Counted from the first letter of the stretch, positions 43,803 to 54,117 are shown. The stretch: DNA of 64,000 nucleotides from Rhizodiscina lignyota (GCA_010015805.1 ML978127.1:1922001-1986000); one strand, 5' to 3'. Numbers and translations: made by a program. The notes: generated by a model from the letters alone, not told the origin.

Positions 43803-45078
43803 ATGTCTCCGTGGGCGCTCATTACTCCTTCATCTCGCGGAATCGGCCTCGCTGTGACGCGTCACGTGCTCCAGACGACAAAATGCCCGGTCGTTGCCAC
43901 GGCGCGGAAGGACCTTGATAAAACAAGAGATGCTGTACTGAATGGACTCGATGTGGATAAAAGTAGACTCACCGTTCTGAGGGTGGATGTCACAAGTATA
44001 CGGCAGATTGCTGGTTTCGGGGTGATCATGATGCTGACGCAAAGGGACAGATGAATCCACAATCGAGGCTGCAGCGTCGCACTGCGCGTCTGCCTTTCCG
44101 AAGCAAGACAATCGTCTCCATCTTGCCTTTGCACTTCCTGGGTAAGAGGTCTTTTGTATACGATATCTCGCACTGAACCTCTAGAACGCTGCCGTGTCAA
44201 GTTCGCAAAATGAGACGAACGGCTGGATCTACTTGAACTGCTCTGCAGCAACACGTTCAGCAAGACTAGACGCCAAGTCAATTGTCTGACTGGCAGCCGC
44301 AGGAGACGCGAGAGCCCCGCAGTACATATCGTATTAGTGGTCAAGCTGCTATCTCCCACGCTCGTGCTCTTCTGCGGCTGTCTGCATATATGCCTATTGT
44401 TCCTTCAAAATTGTAGGCGCTGGACATGCGGAACCTCGATCCTGTCTCGAAGTGCCCGGGACCTATGCATTCAAAACACAGAAGCCATCACAATCCGAAC
44501 TCTGCTAATCCGTACTGTGCTCCAGTCTCCTCTTCCCTGAAAAGTCACCCCAGCAGGTCTCCGCTGCCGACGCTCTCCTCACCTACCAGACCAACGCCCT
44601 CGGTCCACTGCTCCTCATGAAGCACTTCTCGCCCTTCCTCCCCACCAAGCGTACTCCGCTTCCCTCAGCCGCCGACATTGCTGATGAAGTTTACGCTGGC
44701 CTTCCCCCCTCCCACGCCGTCTGGGCGACCTTCTCCGCCCGCGTCGGCAGCATATCCGACAATAATCTAGGCGGATGGTACTCGTACCGCTCATCCAAGG
44801 CGGCGGTGAACCAGCTGACCAAGACATTTGATAATCATTTGAGGACAGCGAGTGGGGAGAAGGCGATTGCGGTTGCGCTGCATCCAGGGACCGTGAAGAC
44901 GAACTTGAGCAAGGAGTTTTGGGGGAGTGTGAAGGAGGAGAAGTTGTTTGAGCCGGAGTGGGTGGCGGAGAGGTTGATTGGGTTGGTGACGGGGCGGAAT
45001 ATAAGTGATGTGAAACCAATTGGTGTGGAGGGGAGAGGGCAATGTTGGGATTGGAAGGGGGATGAGATTCCACCATAG
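43803..45078 (+). CDS. Short-chain dehydrogenase/reductase
   Basis: Exons 43803-43995, 44051-44141 and 44526-45078 join in phase to 278 residues. The cofactor motif reads T-P-S-S-R-G-I-G at residues 8-15, where Pro replaces the usual first glycine. The central NALGP matches the NxxG-type motif, and the active site is Y-R-S-S-K, with HPGTVKTNLS downstream. The length is right for a classical SDR of the C-factor/carbonyl reductase type. The second intron is 384 nt, far longer than the others here. It was placed because it joins FALPG to LFPEKSP, the expected text on both sides. Substrate unknown. A shared role with the M20 and DUF4863 genes upstream is possible but unproven. Confidence 0.8.
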
Positions 45079-45243
45079 ACTAGAAAAACAATTTGTTTGG
45101 GAATATGAGGGAGTGGCTTCAGAATGATCTTTATTGCCCTGTATATAGCCAATGTAGCCGACTATGTTCGTCAGGAATGACCCCATTGCATGCAAGATGA
45201 AATCGTGCCATCATATCATACATTCATCCCATGCTTGTTATTA

Positions 45244-45706
45244 TTATTTGTTCAATTCCTCCGCCCTCTTCTTCAGCTCCTCCTTGCTCGCCGGCTCCGG
45301 CAGGTTGTCCGTCTGCACAGGGCCAAGATTCGCCTTGTGAGCGTCCTGATGCAACTTGTGCGTCGACGCTGTCGAGTCTGAAGACTCCTTCGCGACCTGG
45401 TCGGTGATGTCTGTATATGTTCGGAGTCAGCTTCATCATTCATTGTAGTCGCATATAGTAAAGACAACTGCTGGGCAGGCGACCGAAATTATGAAAACAC
45501 TTACGACTCGAGGTCTCGTCTTCCTTTGGCATTACAGGCATGTTTTTAGTCTGTGCTGCTGTTTTCCACTTTGGTTCTTTGTTGTATGGTTTGAGTTCGC
45601 CAGTCTGTGCTTCCAAAATATCGACGTACTCTTGCTTCTGCTCGTAGTAGTCGTCAATATCTTCTTTCGATATCTTAACCTTGGTGGAAGGACGCAACCG
45701 GGACAT
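45244..45706 (-). CDS. Small conserved-looking orphan protein, 122 residues
   Basis: Exons 45706-45505 and 45410-45244 join across a 94-nt intron to encode 122 residues. The protein is hydrophilic and probably helical, starting MSRLRPSTKVKIS, with a Tyr/Glu/Gln-rich helix (DDYYEQKQEYVDILEA) and a Lys/Glu-rich C-terminal helix ending EELNK. No domain is recognised, and there is no signal or membrane segment. Support comes from the clean splice signals (GTAAGT donor, ATACAG acceptor), phase and amphipathic helices. Function unknown. Confidence 0.6.
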
Positions 45707-46148
45707 TATATGTGAGATGCGATACGTCAGGCACGTGAGGGTGACGTCGACTCCGGGAAATGTGACGCGTGAGGGGTGGGGGAGTTCGATCGATGGATGA
45801 GCAAGCTCAGAGTCCAGGACCAGGGTTCATGGGTGTGTTAAACAGAATGCCATTGTGTGAGGGGCCGATTTGCTTCAATTGCATGGCATTCGCCGCTCAA
45901 TGCTTCGGGCCCTCGAGATTTCGTGACTTCACAAGGCTGAAGATGGATAAGACGATAATGGCAATCGCCGAGAATGGCCGACGATCTCGGGTCGGCGTCA
46001 AGGATCTTGCACTTCACGTAAATTTGAGTCACACCATGCGCGGGGGTCGCGTGACTTTTGGGAGCTCTTGATAAATGATAGGCTTAGGTGTATGAGCTTC
46101 AATTGTCTGAACCATCTCTACAAAGGAGGAGGCATATTCTAGGACATC
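45707..46148. promoter_or_regulatory. Divergent promoter region
   Basis: These 442 bp separate the divergent 122-residue orphan gene and the CENP-V/GFA gene. No specific site was recognised. Confidence 0.4.
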
Positions 46149-47114
46149 ATGGCTTCTGAAGGCGGAGAGAAACTGGACTTCCGCTGCCACTGCGGCAACG
46201 CCTCGTTCACCTACACTCTCCCATCCAAGGCGTTTCCTCTCAAAGCGAGCATTTGCCATTGTGAGGACTGCCGCCACTCCTCTGGCCAAATGTTTAACAC
46301 TTATGCCGTCATTCCCATTGAGCAGCGACCGGATTTCTCGCACCTGACAGCGTACCCGTCATCGAAAAATCTAACGCGGTTCTTCTGCTCCAAATGTGGC
46401 GCTTCAGTGGGAAATTTCGAGCCGCATGAATGGGAATTTGCATCGGGCATGTTCGACCGCACAGCAGGGCTGCTGAACAGACTTCAAATGTTCGTTGAGA
46501 GTACGAAAGATGGCGGGACAAGTCTGTGGCTGCCGAAAGATGTGTATGGCAGGAAAAACGAAGGTAGAGACTCTGAAGACATGACAGACGAAGAGCTAGT
46601 CATTTTTAGAAGGGGCCGAAGACAGTCGATGAGTGACATGCTCCGAGGACGCTGCCACTGTGGAGCCGTGGCGTTCTACGTACCCCGACCGAGGCTGAGT
46701 CTTGAAGAAGAGGAGAAACGTGGAGGTGACAGATATGTGGCAGGACTGTGCGCCTGTGACTCCTGCAGATTATGCACCGGTTTTGAATTCAGTGCATGGA
46801 CGGCTGTGAGGCCAGAGGACATCCTCACGACGGAGGGGAGGCAGTTTGATGTCAACGACCCTGCTCTTGTTCACTATACGAGCTCGCCGGGCGCTCATAG
46901 GTCATTCTGTAAGACCTGTGGGGCCAAAGTACTTTTCAGGAAAGACAGCAGGGACCCACAAATATACGACATCAATGTCGGCCTTTTCAGAGGGAGTGGA
47001 GCACGACTGGATGACTGGCTGATGTGGGAAGACACCGTGTATTTCAAGGAAGATGCAAAGGACCCAGAACTGGTGAACCGGATACTGGAGGGAATTCGAA
47101 AGTGGAACTCGTAG
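46149..47114 (+). CDS. Double CENP-V/GFA domain protein
   Basis: An intronless gene of 321 residues with two copies of the zinc-binding GFA/CENP-V fold. The first (about residues 10-110) has CHCGNASF, ICHCEDCRHSSG and FFCSKCGAS. The second (about 165-290) has GRCHCGAVAF, CACDSCRLCTG and SFCKTCGAK. Each provides the structural CxC and the CxxC zinc ligands of the family, whose founding member condenses formaldehyde with glutathione. A linker of about 50 charged residues separates them. Fungal two-domain members are usually annotated as glutathione-dependent formaldehyde-activating enzymes, yet activity has rarely been shown, so the reaction here is open. It is cytosolic by absence of signals. 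Confidence 0.88.
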   Translation: MASEGGEKLDFRCHCGNASFTYTLPSKAFPLKASICHCEDCRHSSGQMFNTYAVIPIEQRPDFSHLTAYPSSKNLTRFFCSKCGASVGNFEPHEWEFASGMFDRTAGLLNRLQMFVESTKDGGTSLWLPKDVYGRKNEGRDSEDMTDEELVIFRRGRRQSMSDMLRGRCHCGAVAFYVPRPRLSLEEEEKRGGDRYVAGLCACDSCRLCTGFEFSAWTAVRPEDILTTEGRQFDVNDPALVHYTSSPGAHRSFCKTCGAKVLFRKDSRDPQIYDINVGLFRGSGARLDDWLMWEDTVYFKEDAKDPELVNRILEGIRKWNS

Positions 47115-48608
47115 TCTCACGAGCTTGGCGGACTATTGCTTTCGATGGGGTCGTGGTTGGTATCCCAAAGCAACGGCATTTGTTGTTGCAGGAGTCGGCA
47201 CTACATGTACGAATCGGAAGTAATGTAGTTGTCTGCATGACGTACGAGTATACTCCACTCCTAAGCAACTTAATGTTACAGCCTTGGCAATTGATTTCTC
47301 GTGCCCTCATCCGTGCCTTTCCAGGAGTCCCTTTGTAGCGGTGTAACGCCCAAACACAAGCCTGTTTGTCCCTGGGTTGTGTAGCAGTCAGGTCCACCCT
47401 TGATCAGACGGGAGAGCGGCGCGTGCCGTATCGAATTGTGGACTTCGCTCGGACTTAACCCACTCGATATGCATACGAGCCATTTGCCAATGAGAAAAGC
47501 GTCCTCGATGCCTTCTCCGGTCTCGCGAGCCCATGCAGGAGGTACAATTGTTGAGTTGGGCGGCTCCGAATGTCTGAGTACGCCCGTCGTCGGGCTCCTG
47601 CAGGTGTCACATGAGTATAGACTTCGGGCAAGTTTCAAGAGTTCTAGAAATGTGAGAGAGACAGTTGATAGATGTCTGCTAGAGTATTCGGGTACAAAAC
47701 AGAGCAAGTGAGAAGCACACGAATGAGAAGCGGTGAAGCGACTCAGGGTAATCCGGAGGGTCTTCGCCGATGGCTTGCAGCGCAGATCGAACCGCTAGCG
47801 TTGGGAGAAGACAAGGACAGCCTTCGCATGCAATTCCTAAATCACACGATCAATTAGCCAAAGGAGGAGTGGTTATAGGCAGCGGAGGCCTTGCGTGGGG
47901 TTGGATGCTTCCAATTGGGAGGAGGCTGGAACATTTCGCGCTTGATGCGGGAAAGCGCTGACAATTTCTGTGCCATGACGTCGTGCAAGCCGTCGGCTAT
48001 TGAACCGACGAAGCTCTCCGCCGAAGCTCCCACGCATTGTGTTTGACGACCTCTCGTGTCGGGCAGCTGTCGGTGCGAAGACATTGGCCCTGTACAACCA
48101 CACCACGTCAGCGGCGTCACAGCATCTGGGGTGCATGTTGCGGGCAGCTTGCCGCATTCCTACGTCCACGGTCGTTGCCGGCCGAGGTGGTGGTGCTGAT
48201 GGCAGCGCCCATACTCCGGCCTGCCAATAGTCGCGCGGCCACGGCGATCTGCACGACCTAGATCCATGACTTCTATACGCTTTTACCCATGATGAAGGAC
48301 TGAGCACGGAACTTCCTACAAATCCCATTCCTACCACTTCCGCCACCAAGCTTTACTTTCATCCAGACTTACGAAGAGACGTGTCGCTACTCAGCAGTCT
48401 AGGTAAGATCCTGCGCGCGTCATGCGTTTGCGTCTCGCTTCGAACTTAACTGACAATGCCCTCTACAGTGCTAGCACAACACTCCGCATATCCTCGCAAC
48501 TACCATTGGCAGCCGGGCTGCTGACGCGAAGACAACAACCCCCCTTCATTACACCCAGGAACAAAAGAGAGAAAAAGGAAAAGGGAAAAAAGAGAAAAAG
48601 AAGCAGCT
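47115..48608. other. Intergenic region of 1.5 kb with a possible gene relic
   Basis: No intact gene is supported. A minus-strand stretch near 47.5 kb resembles part of an FAD monooxygenase and is listed separately. The remainder, including purine-rich runs near 48.58 kb, looks like the leader and promoter of the next gene. Confidence 0.4.
47420..47560 (-). pseudogene. Possible relic of a salicylate hydroxylase-like FAD monooxygenase
   Basis: Read on the minus strand, about 35 codons give STIVPPAW, ETGEGIEDAFLIGKWL and then a helix. In FAD-dependent aromatic monooxygenases the GD-AHA motif is followed by a T-x-P-x2-A-x-G-x-G-x-x-IEDA pattern and a helix, which this resembles. The flanking frames show neither the GD motif nor a dinucleotide-binding N-terminus. 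If real, it is a small remnant of a decayed gene. The match is short and could be chance. Confidence 0.28.
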
Positions 48609-49798
48609 ATGAATTACAGTAATATGATCGAAGCATGTAGCCTCTCTCCTTCGCTCAACAGACTTTCCTTTCGCGTATACTATGGCAGCACCCAAACTAA
48701 CGACCCGTTGGACAGGAGAAAAATCTCAAGAAGACCTTCATTATCGCCACCCTAGTGTCCACCATCATCAACTGCTTCGGCTCCGCCCACGGCCTCTACG
48801 ACCGGTTGCAGCAGAAGAAGACCGACACCAAGCAGGACGCGGAGATTAAGAAGCTCCAAGAGGAGATCAAGAAGAAGGACCAGAGAGTGCAAGAAGTTTC
48901 AAGCCAGAATGGGGACAGGCGGAATGGAGGAAGAGACCCGGATCGAGACAATCTGGAGAGGTCCCTGACAAGGTCTGGTGCTGCGATCCAGTCTGCCTAC
49001 AACGCCGACTATGATAGACTGGGGCAGCGCTTCGCGATGGGGGACAGTGAGCGCATTCACATACCTCCCTCTCATTCATCCTACTGACAGAAACTAGTCA
49101 TTGCGCAGAACGAACTCCAGGCGCAAGTAATTCAACTACAGCAAACCGTCATATCGATCCTCGAAGAAGCTGTCTACAGTGGTAGGCAGCCTAGTCGCGC
49201 TGATATGGCGACGCTCTTCAAGGCCTCCGAGGCCGCGCGCGAGGGATCAATACAAGCCCTCAACCACCAATACCAGCGTCTGCTCGAAAACAATCCCAAG
49301 CAGCGTGCTCTTTCGCTGCCGCCAGCGGCATCTGTTCATGGCTCGATTCGCGCTCTGCCTGCTCCTACGCCGTCGAGACATGGCTCCATACGCTCTCTAC
49401 GTACTTCGTCACTTGCAGGAGATCCCACACCATTATACTGTCGATACAGCGTCGCCCTCCAAGACGACTCCAATCGGCCACTTTCCTCTGGCTTTGCGCC
49501 GGGCGGCAGCTGCAAATGTGAAGCTTGCGGCATCTTCATCCCTATCGAACCGCAGCGCGCGTGGCAGATCTACAAAGAGGACCCGAATGTGAGACATGGA
49601 GAGAGGACATATCATATCCTGAATCGGTTCATGATCAAATGCCATCGCGCTAACGGTGAGTTTGCATGCGTCCTGTGCAGCCGCTTCCGCAGCGTCGACA
49701 CCATATGGGAGGACATTAGAGCGTTCGCAAAGCACGTCTCCCGAGCGCACGATCCGGCAGAGCTGAACAAAGAGATTGATATTAAAGAGGTCACCTGA
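48609..49798 (+). CDS. Coiled-coil protein with C-terminal Cys/His-rich domain, unknown function
   Basis: Proposed exons 48609-48674, 48716-49046 and 49098-49798 give 365 residues. After a short hydrophobic stretch (TFIIATLVSTIINCF) comes a Lys/Glu/Gln-rich coiled coil. A second helical part and Ser-rich repeats (HGSIRAL, HGSIRSL) follow. The C-terminal domain has CKCEACG, a lone CH and CVLC followed by HVSRAH, giving enough Cys and His for one or two zinc sites of C2H2 character. The family is not recognised by name. The N-terminus is uncertain: the first intron would be only 41 nt, although it has a CTAAC branch point and ACAG acceptor. Reading through it instead needs a one-base slip near 48713. 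The second intron is secure. Confidence 0.62.
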
Positions 49799-49817
49799 AG
49801 CGGCCACCTGAAGCGGC
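49792..49817. repeat. 13-bp perfect tandem duplication across a stop codon
   Basis: The unit CACCTGAAGCGGC occurs twice back to back. The first copy contains the TGA stop of the coiled-coil/Cys-rich gene, and the second copy lies just downstream. Confidence 0.85.
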
Positions 49818-50683
49818 TGAAAAGGCCAAGAGAGGCGACGATACCCAAGACGGAGTTGGTTACCCTGGTTTGGATAAATTTGAATTTTTCTCAACGACAC
49901 AGCTCTGATGTATTTCTGAGCGTTCCAGCGAGCGCTATTTTTCTCAGCTCGACATGAAAATTTGCATAGCGAAGGCAAGCGAGGCGTTTGGGAGGCAATG
50001 TTGCATGGCGGTGCATCGGCAATGGTGGTGTAGCAGTAGATCATGAATGCGACGACGTGAAAATGTAATAAGCTCGACGGACTAATGGGAGATTTCGACC
50101 GTCAAGCGCAATGCCTTGAATTGGACCAGTAAGTTAACAAACCGCGCCTGTGGAAATGGATGTAGGTATACGAGGCGAGAACATGTTCTGCGTCTGTTAA
50201 GGCTGAGTTCAGCTTGCAACGGTTGCATATGCCATTTCTGGTAGGTATACTGGACGCAGGGGCCTTAAGAAGGTTTGAGTACATAAGCGAGAGCCTGGGG
50301 GCGTCTTTTATCACCACTTCCGTCCATTCGCTTAATTGACACATCTTCCGTGTCGTCCTGTGCGAGCTGAGAAGCCTGGATCACTTGTTTTTGGCTTCAT
50401 CATGTAGGATACGAGTCAGGCAATGAACTCTTTCCGCAAGCCGCATCTCACCTTCGCAAGTTACCTGTTGGGCTTTATTGGGCCAGCGTTAGCCAGGATT
50501 ACTCCGCCATCCTGCAAAATGCTCGTAGCTCAAGGATTTGGAGGACAGCGAAGATCAAGCGTAATCGACTTGGGATAAATATAATTCCTTCTTTACCTCT
50601 GCTCTCGCTCTTCACTCCTCACTCCGCAAGCTAATCCCACTCTTCTCTGTTCTTGCTATACTGTCCAATTTTCGCCCATCAAA
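49799..50683. other. Intergenic region
   Basis: These 885 bp lie between two plus-strand genes. The right part should carry the promoter and leader of the DUF4188 gene. Nothing else is visible. Confidence 0.4.
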
Positions 50684-51839
50684 ATGGATTTCAAGCCGCT
50701 CATCAAACCCTTTTCGACGCGCCCAGATAACCAATGGCTCAAAGGGGATAGAGGACAGCCCCTCCAACCTGCGCTGGTTACTGTACGCATCTCCCTCCGG
50801 CGAAGTTGGCGTTGAGCGTATTCTAACTCGCTGCTCCCATAGATGGTTCGGGACCAATTGACCATATCATCGTGGCTTGCATTGGGCGCGTGTCTCACGT
50901 TCCCGCTTTACACGTTCCTCGGACCCAAGGCAGTCATCCCAGCAGCAGTGCTCTTGGGATGGAGAATATTGGATTCAGTCCTCATGACAGTCGGGCTCAA
51001 GCATAATCCTAGGATGGACAATGTCCTCAATACGAAGTTCGCCGCCCAGTTTCCAGACCAAACTGGAGCTTGGGGGAACAAGGCGGCGCATAATGGCATC
51101 TGTGTGATCTTGCTTGGTGCGCGGTCGAATCAGTATGTTGTAGACTTTACCGATAGCCCGGATTTCTCAGTTCGCTGACATATTGAACATAGTCCGCTTG
51201 GAATGCTCGCCCCGAATTTCAAGGAAGTAAGCGACCGCTTCGACGGCATGATGTATGAGCTTGAGAGTAAGTCACCAATTCTCTCATATACTTCTATTGC
51301 ACCGTTAGCGTTCACTGACCCCTGTGCAGAAAACAAGAGCGCCGACGACTACGGCTTTCTCGGCGCCACCCGCTATATCTCCATGAATGAACGCAAAACA
51401 AATAACGATATAATGACCATGATGTGGTTCAGAAACGCTGATGGCCTCCGCCGATTCGCACACAGTCCAATACACATAGATGCTTGGAACTGGTGGAACA
51501 AGATCGTCAAGAAGCATCCGTTTCTCACCATCTGGCATGAAGTATATGATGTGCCGCCAGGACACTGGGAGGCCATCTACGCGAATGCGGAGCCCATTGG
51601 AATTGGTAAGTCGACCAATTTGGCTGCTAGCAGAGAATGAACATGCATGCTGATGAGAAGCAGCTGCGACCACAAGCAAGGTGTATAGCCCAGAGTCGAA
51701 GGAAGCGCAATACATGCAGTCTGTTGTGGATGCCCGGCATTCGGTGCTGCGGACGTCATTTGGAAGGATGGATAGGACTGACGGCAACGACAACGACGAT
51801 CTGAGAGGTAAGATTGACTTGGATGTGTACGGCGAGTAG
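50684..51839 (+). CDS. DUF4188 monooxygenase-like membrane protein
   Basis: Five exons (50684-50782, 50843-51132, 51193-51266, 51330-51605, 51664-51839) join to 304 residues. Residues about 40-75 contain two hydrophobic segments (LALGACLTFPLYTFL, VIPAAVLLGWRIL). The domain that follows has NHPLGMLAPNFKEVSD, GFLGATRYIS, MMWFRNADGLRRFAHSPIH and HEVYDVPPGHWEAIYAN, the recognisable backbone of the fungal DUF4188 family, often called monooxygenase. It is related to dimeric alpha/beta-barrel (ABM-like) proteins, hence the label. No cofactor site is certain. The family is widespread in ascomycetes and often lies near secondary metabolism or stress genes, but none is obvious here. Substrate unknown. 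Confidence 0.83.
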
Positions 51840-52131
51840 AAGTTTCCTGCTTGTGCTTGGTCATAGCAATTCTCTCCATCAACACCGGGCCTAGGCGCAT
51901 GCGGACGGATAATTTGTAGAATGGAACGACTTGTACCAGCAATCACTTCTGGACGATCCTGGATATTCGCTCAAGCGTATCCTTCTCCCAATCTTCTGTG
52001 GAATTGGCCGCGACGGCATTTAAGGTCTCATATGCCTTTTCATCCGTGCTCGGGTTTGTTGCCCGAATCCCTTTATCTTCATCCCACATCTGCTGCAAGC
52101 AACGTACTTCTCTGGATAGCGCACATGGTCC

Positions 52132-52845
52132 TTATGCTGGGGTCCGTTTCACATGTACCTTCCACGGCGTAGGGTTGCTTTCAACCCACTTACCGCAGGG
52201 ATCACATCGCCGGAACTTCTTCAACGGGAGGCCAGCTGCCCTCTTCCTGGCCTGTGATTTCTGCGCTGACCGAACCTTCCTAGCTTTGAAGCGGGCGGTG
52301 TGTCCGTACTTTGCGACTGACTTCCGGTTGGCGGCACGTTGTATTGCCATCCAAATTGGGTCCTTGCTCTTTAAGTCGTAAGTCTTCTTCGTCCTCGCCC
52401 TGTTCTTCGTCTTAAAGGCGGGATCATCCTTGTGGCGATTGTAGTAGTTGCGCTGCTTAACACGCAACTGTTCCTGGTGGACGTAGTAGTATTCCGCTCG
52501 TCTGGCCTTTTTGCCGCCGCTGGTTTGGACCGGAACGTACTTGTAAGCTGGCTTCTTCACCACAAGCTGCAACTTCTTGATCGGGATCTTCGTTTGCCCT
52601 CCAGATTTGCGCAACCAGTCAGTTTCCACCTGGAGCCCGGTCGCCTTCCCAATCTCCTTGAGCTTTTCGATATTCACTTGGAACTGTTCGGCTGAAGCAT
52701 AGATGCCGATAAACTCGGGATGGGCAACGCAGCTCAACGTGAGCAAGTTGTGATACTCTGGATGCCGCTCCAGCCATAGCAACATGCCCTTCGTTGCTGG
52801 AACGCCAGAAGCAACGATGTGGCATAGGCCACGTTGAATGAGCAT
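52132..52845 (-). CDS. Basic orphan protein with an incomplete C-terminal zinc finger
   Basis: The frame encodes 237 residues from the first ATG (52845); it extends a few codons further up to an in-frame TGA. The first 95 residues look like a folded alpha/beta region (GVPATKGMLLWLERHPEYH, HPEFIGIYAS). Residues about 110-215 are highly basic and Tyr/Arg/Lys-rich, suggesting nucleic-acid binding. The C-terminus RCDPCGKWV-x9-H has the first three ligands of a U1-type zinc finger but lacks the second histidine. An adjacent upstream minus-strand frame (near 52.87-52.97 kb) reads MKLWHVTKDGHRIHTMRS and may be a lost or shifted N-terminus. I do not recognise the family. It could be a decaying gene or a lineage-specific one. 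Confidence 0.5.
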   Translation of the reverse strand: MLIQRGLCHIVASGVPATKGMLLWLERHPEYHNLLTLSCVAHPEFIGIYASAEQFQVNIEKLKEIGKATGLQVETDWLRKSGGQTKIPIKKLQLVVKKPAYKYVPVQTSGGKKARRAEYYYVHQEQLRVKQRNYYNRHKDDPAFKTKNRARTKKTYDLKSKDPIWMAIQRAANRKSVAKYGHTARFKARKVRSAQKSQARKRAAGLPLKKFRRCDPCGKWVESNPTPWKVHVKRTPA

Positions 52846-53292
52846 GTCCAAAATTGCCTCTCGCCATCAAGACCACACTGGAATAAACGGTGAGTTCTTG
52901 TAGAGCGCATGGTGTGAATGCGGTGACCATCCTTTGTGACATGCCAGAGCTTCATAGGGATAAAGTCCATGGGAGGCACTTTCCGCGATACGGAACTGCA
53001 GAGGGCTAAGTGGGCTCGACAAGGATTTAGAGTTGATCTTAACTGGAAGGATTGAGATGTTGAAGTTTCTGCTGTGATACATTTATGAGTGTCTGGTCTT
53101 TTCCTCATATACTGCAACGTCGCTAACCTTCTAGGGCAGACTACCGACGCAATGCTGGTTCACATACTTGTTGAGGTTGTATTCAATTACTAGCGGAGTC
53201 CGCTCATATCACTTGCACTGACTTAAGGAAATTGAGGGAATTGTTGTTTAGACGGAACACTTGTAAATTTCAAATTATTGAAAAGTACTCAG
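52846..53292. other. Intergenic region
   Basis: These 447 bp sit between the basic orphan and the 3' end of the RING gene, both on the minus strand. Apart from the possible N-terminal remnant of the orphan near 52.9 kb, nothing is seen. Confidence 0.35.
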
Positions 53293-54117
53293 TTACTGTT
53301 CCCATGCCTCTTCACACTGGGCATTGCGCCGTTCGGCGCACAGCAGAAGTGCGCTTGGTAGGGTTACTTCTCTATCCTTCACCACCTCCTCCTCCTGGGC
53401 TAGCCAGCACCGGCTGACTGCCCGTTCCACCCAGTCCCTCGCCTCCTCAGCCGTGATCTCCACCAACCCGGCCATCCGTTCCTCCTCCTTGCATGTGTCC
53501 TGCAGCACATGCTCTGCAATATCCTCCAGCCACTTCCACATCTCCCAACACCCGCTGTACTCCTCCCCATCTGCTCTCAGACCCCCAATCACCCGTTGGT
53601 GGACCATGCCTGCATGGCCCACCAGCCTCTCCTGGCCCGCGGTCGACGGGCATTCGAGGGCCAGCGTGAGTGAAACACACATGATTTGCCGGGCGAAGGC
53701 GAATGTGCGGGCTGTGTGGATGGCGGCCTCCTCGTCGTCCTCGTCGCCATCCTGCGATTCGACGTCGATATCGGCCATTGTGTCGGCGTTGAACTCTTGC
53801 TCAAGCATGGCTGCGCGCGTCGCCCATGGCGAGAAAGATTGTGCGCGACACTCTGGGCAGTCCATTTTAAGAGCGAGGAACAGCTCCCCGCAGCAATCGA
53901 CGTGGAGGTAGTGGCCACATGGGAGGGTCGTGACCAAGTCGCTTTCCTCGTAGTCGACGAGACAGATGCCGCAGTGGGCATCTCGCCATGCGCCATACTG
54001 TGGCTTGAAGTCCGTCGACACCACCGTGACCGGCAGGGAGTTGATGAGAGCCTGCTTGATAGGGAAGTAGGTGAGGTGGGGGTTTGCGAGATGTTCCTCG
54101 AGAGTGTGATACACCAT
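53293..54117 (-). CDS. RING-H2 finger protein, likely E3 ubiquitin ligase
   Basis: An intronless gene of 274 residues. The ring runs C49-x2-C52-x14-C67-x-H69-x2-H72-x2-C75-x11-C87-x2-C90. This is a complete C3H2C3 arrangement, with the preceding DAHCGICL and the PCGHYLH and CPECR texts typical of E2-binding rings. An acidic stretch (about residues 120-132) and a helical C-terminal half of unknown kind follow. There is no membrane segment, so it is a soluble ligase candidate. Substrates cannot be inferred. Small RING proteins of this layout are common and poorly conserved in filamentous fungi. Confidence 0.82.
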   Translation of the reverse strand: MVYHTLEEHLANPHLTYFPIKQALINSLPVTVVSTDFKPQYGAWRDAHCGICLVDYEESDLVTTLPCGHYLHVDCCGELFLALKMDCPECRAQSFSPWATRAAMLEQEFNADTMADIDVESQDGDEDDEEAAIHTARTFAFARQIMCVSLTLALECPSTAGQERLVGHAGMVHQRVIGGLRADGEEYSGCWEMWKWLEDIAEHVLQDTCKEEERMAGLVEITAEEARDWVERAVSRCWLAQEEEVVKDREVTLPSALLLCAERRNAQCEEAWEQ

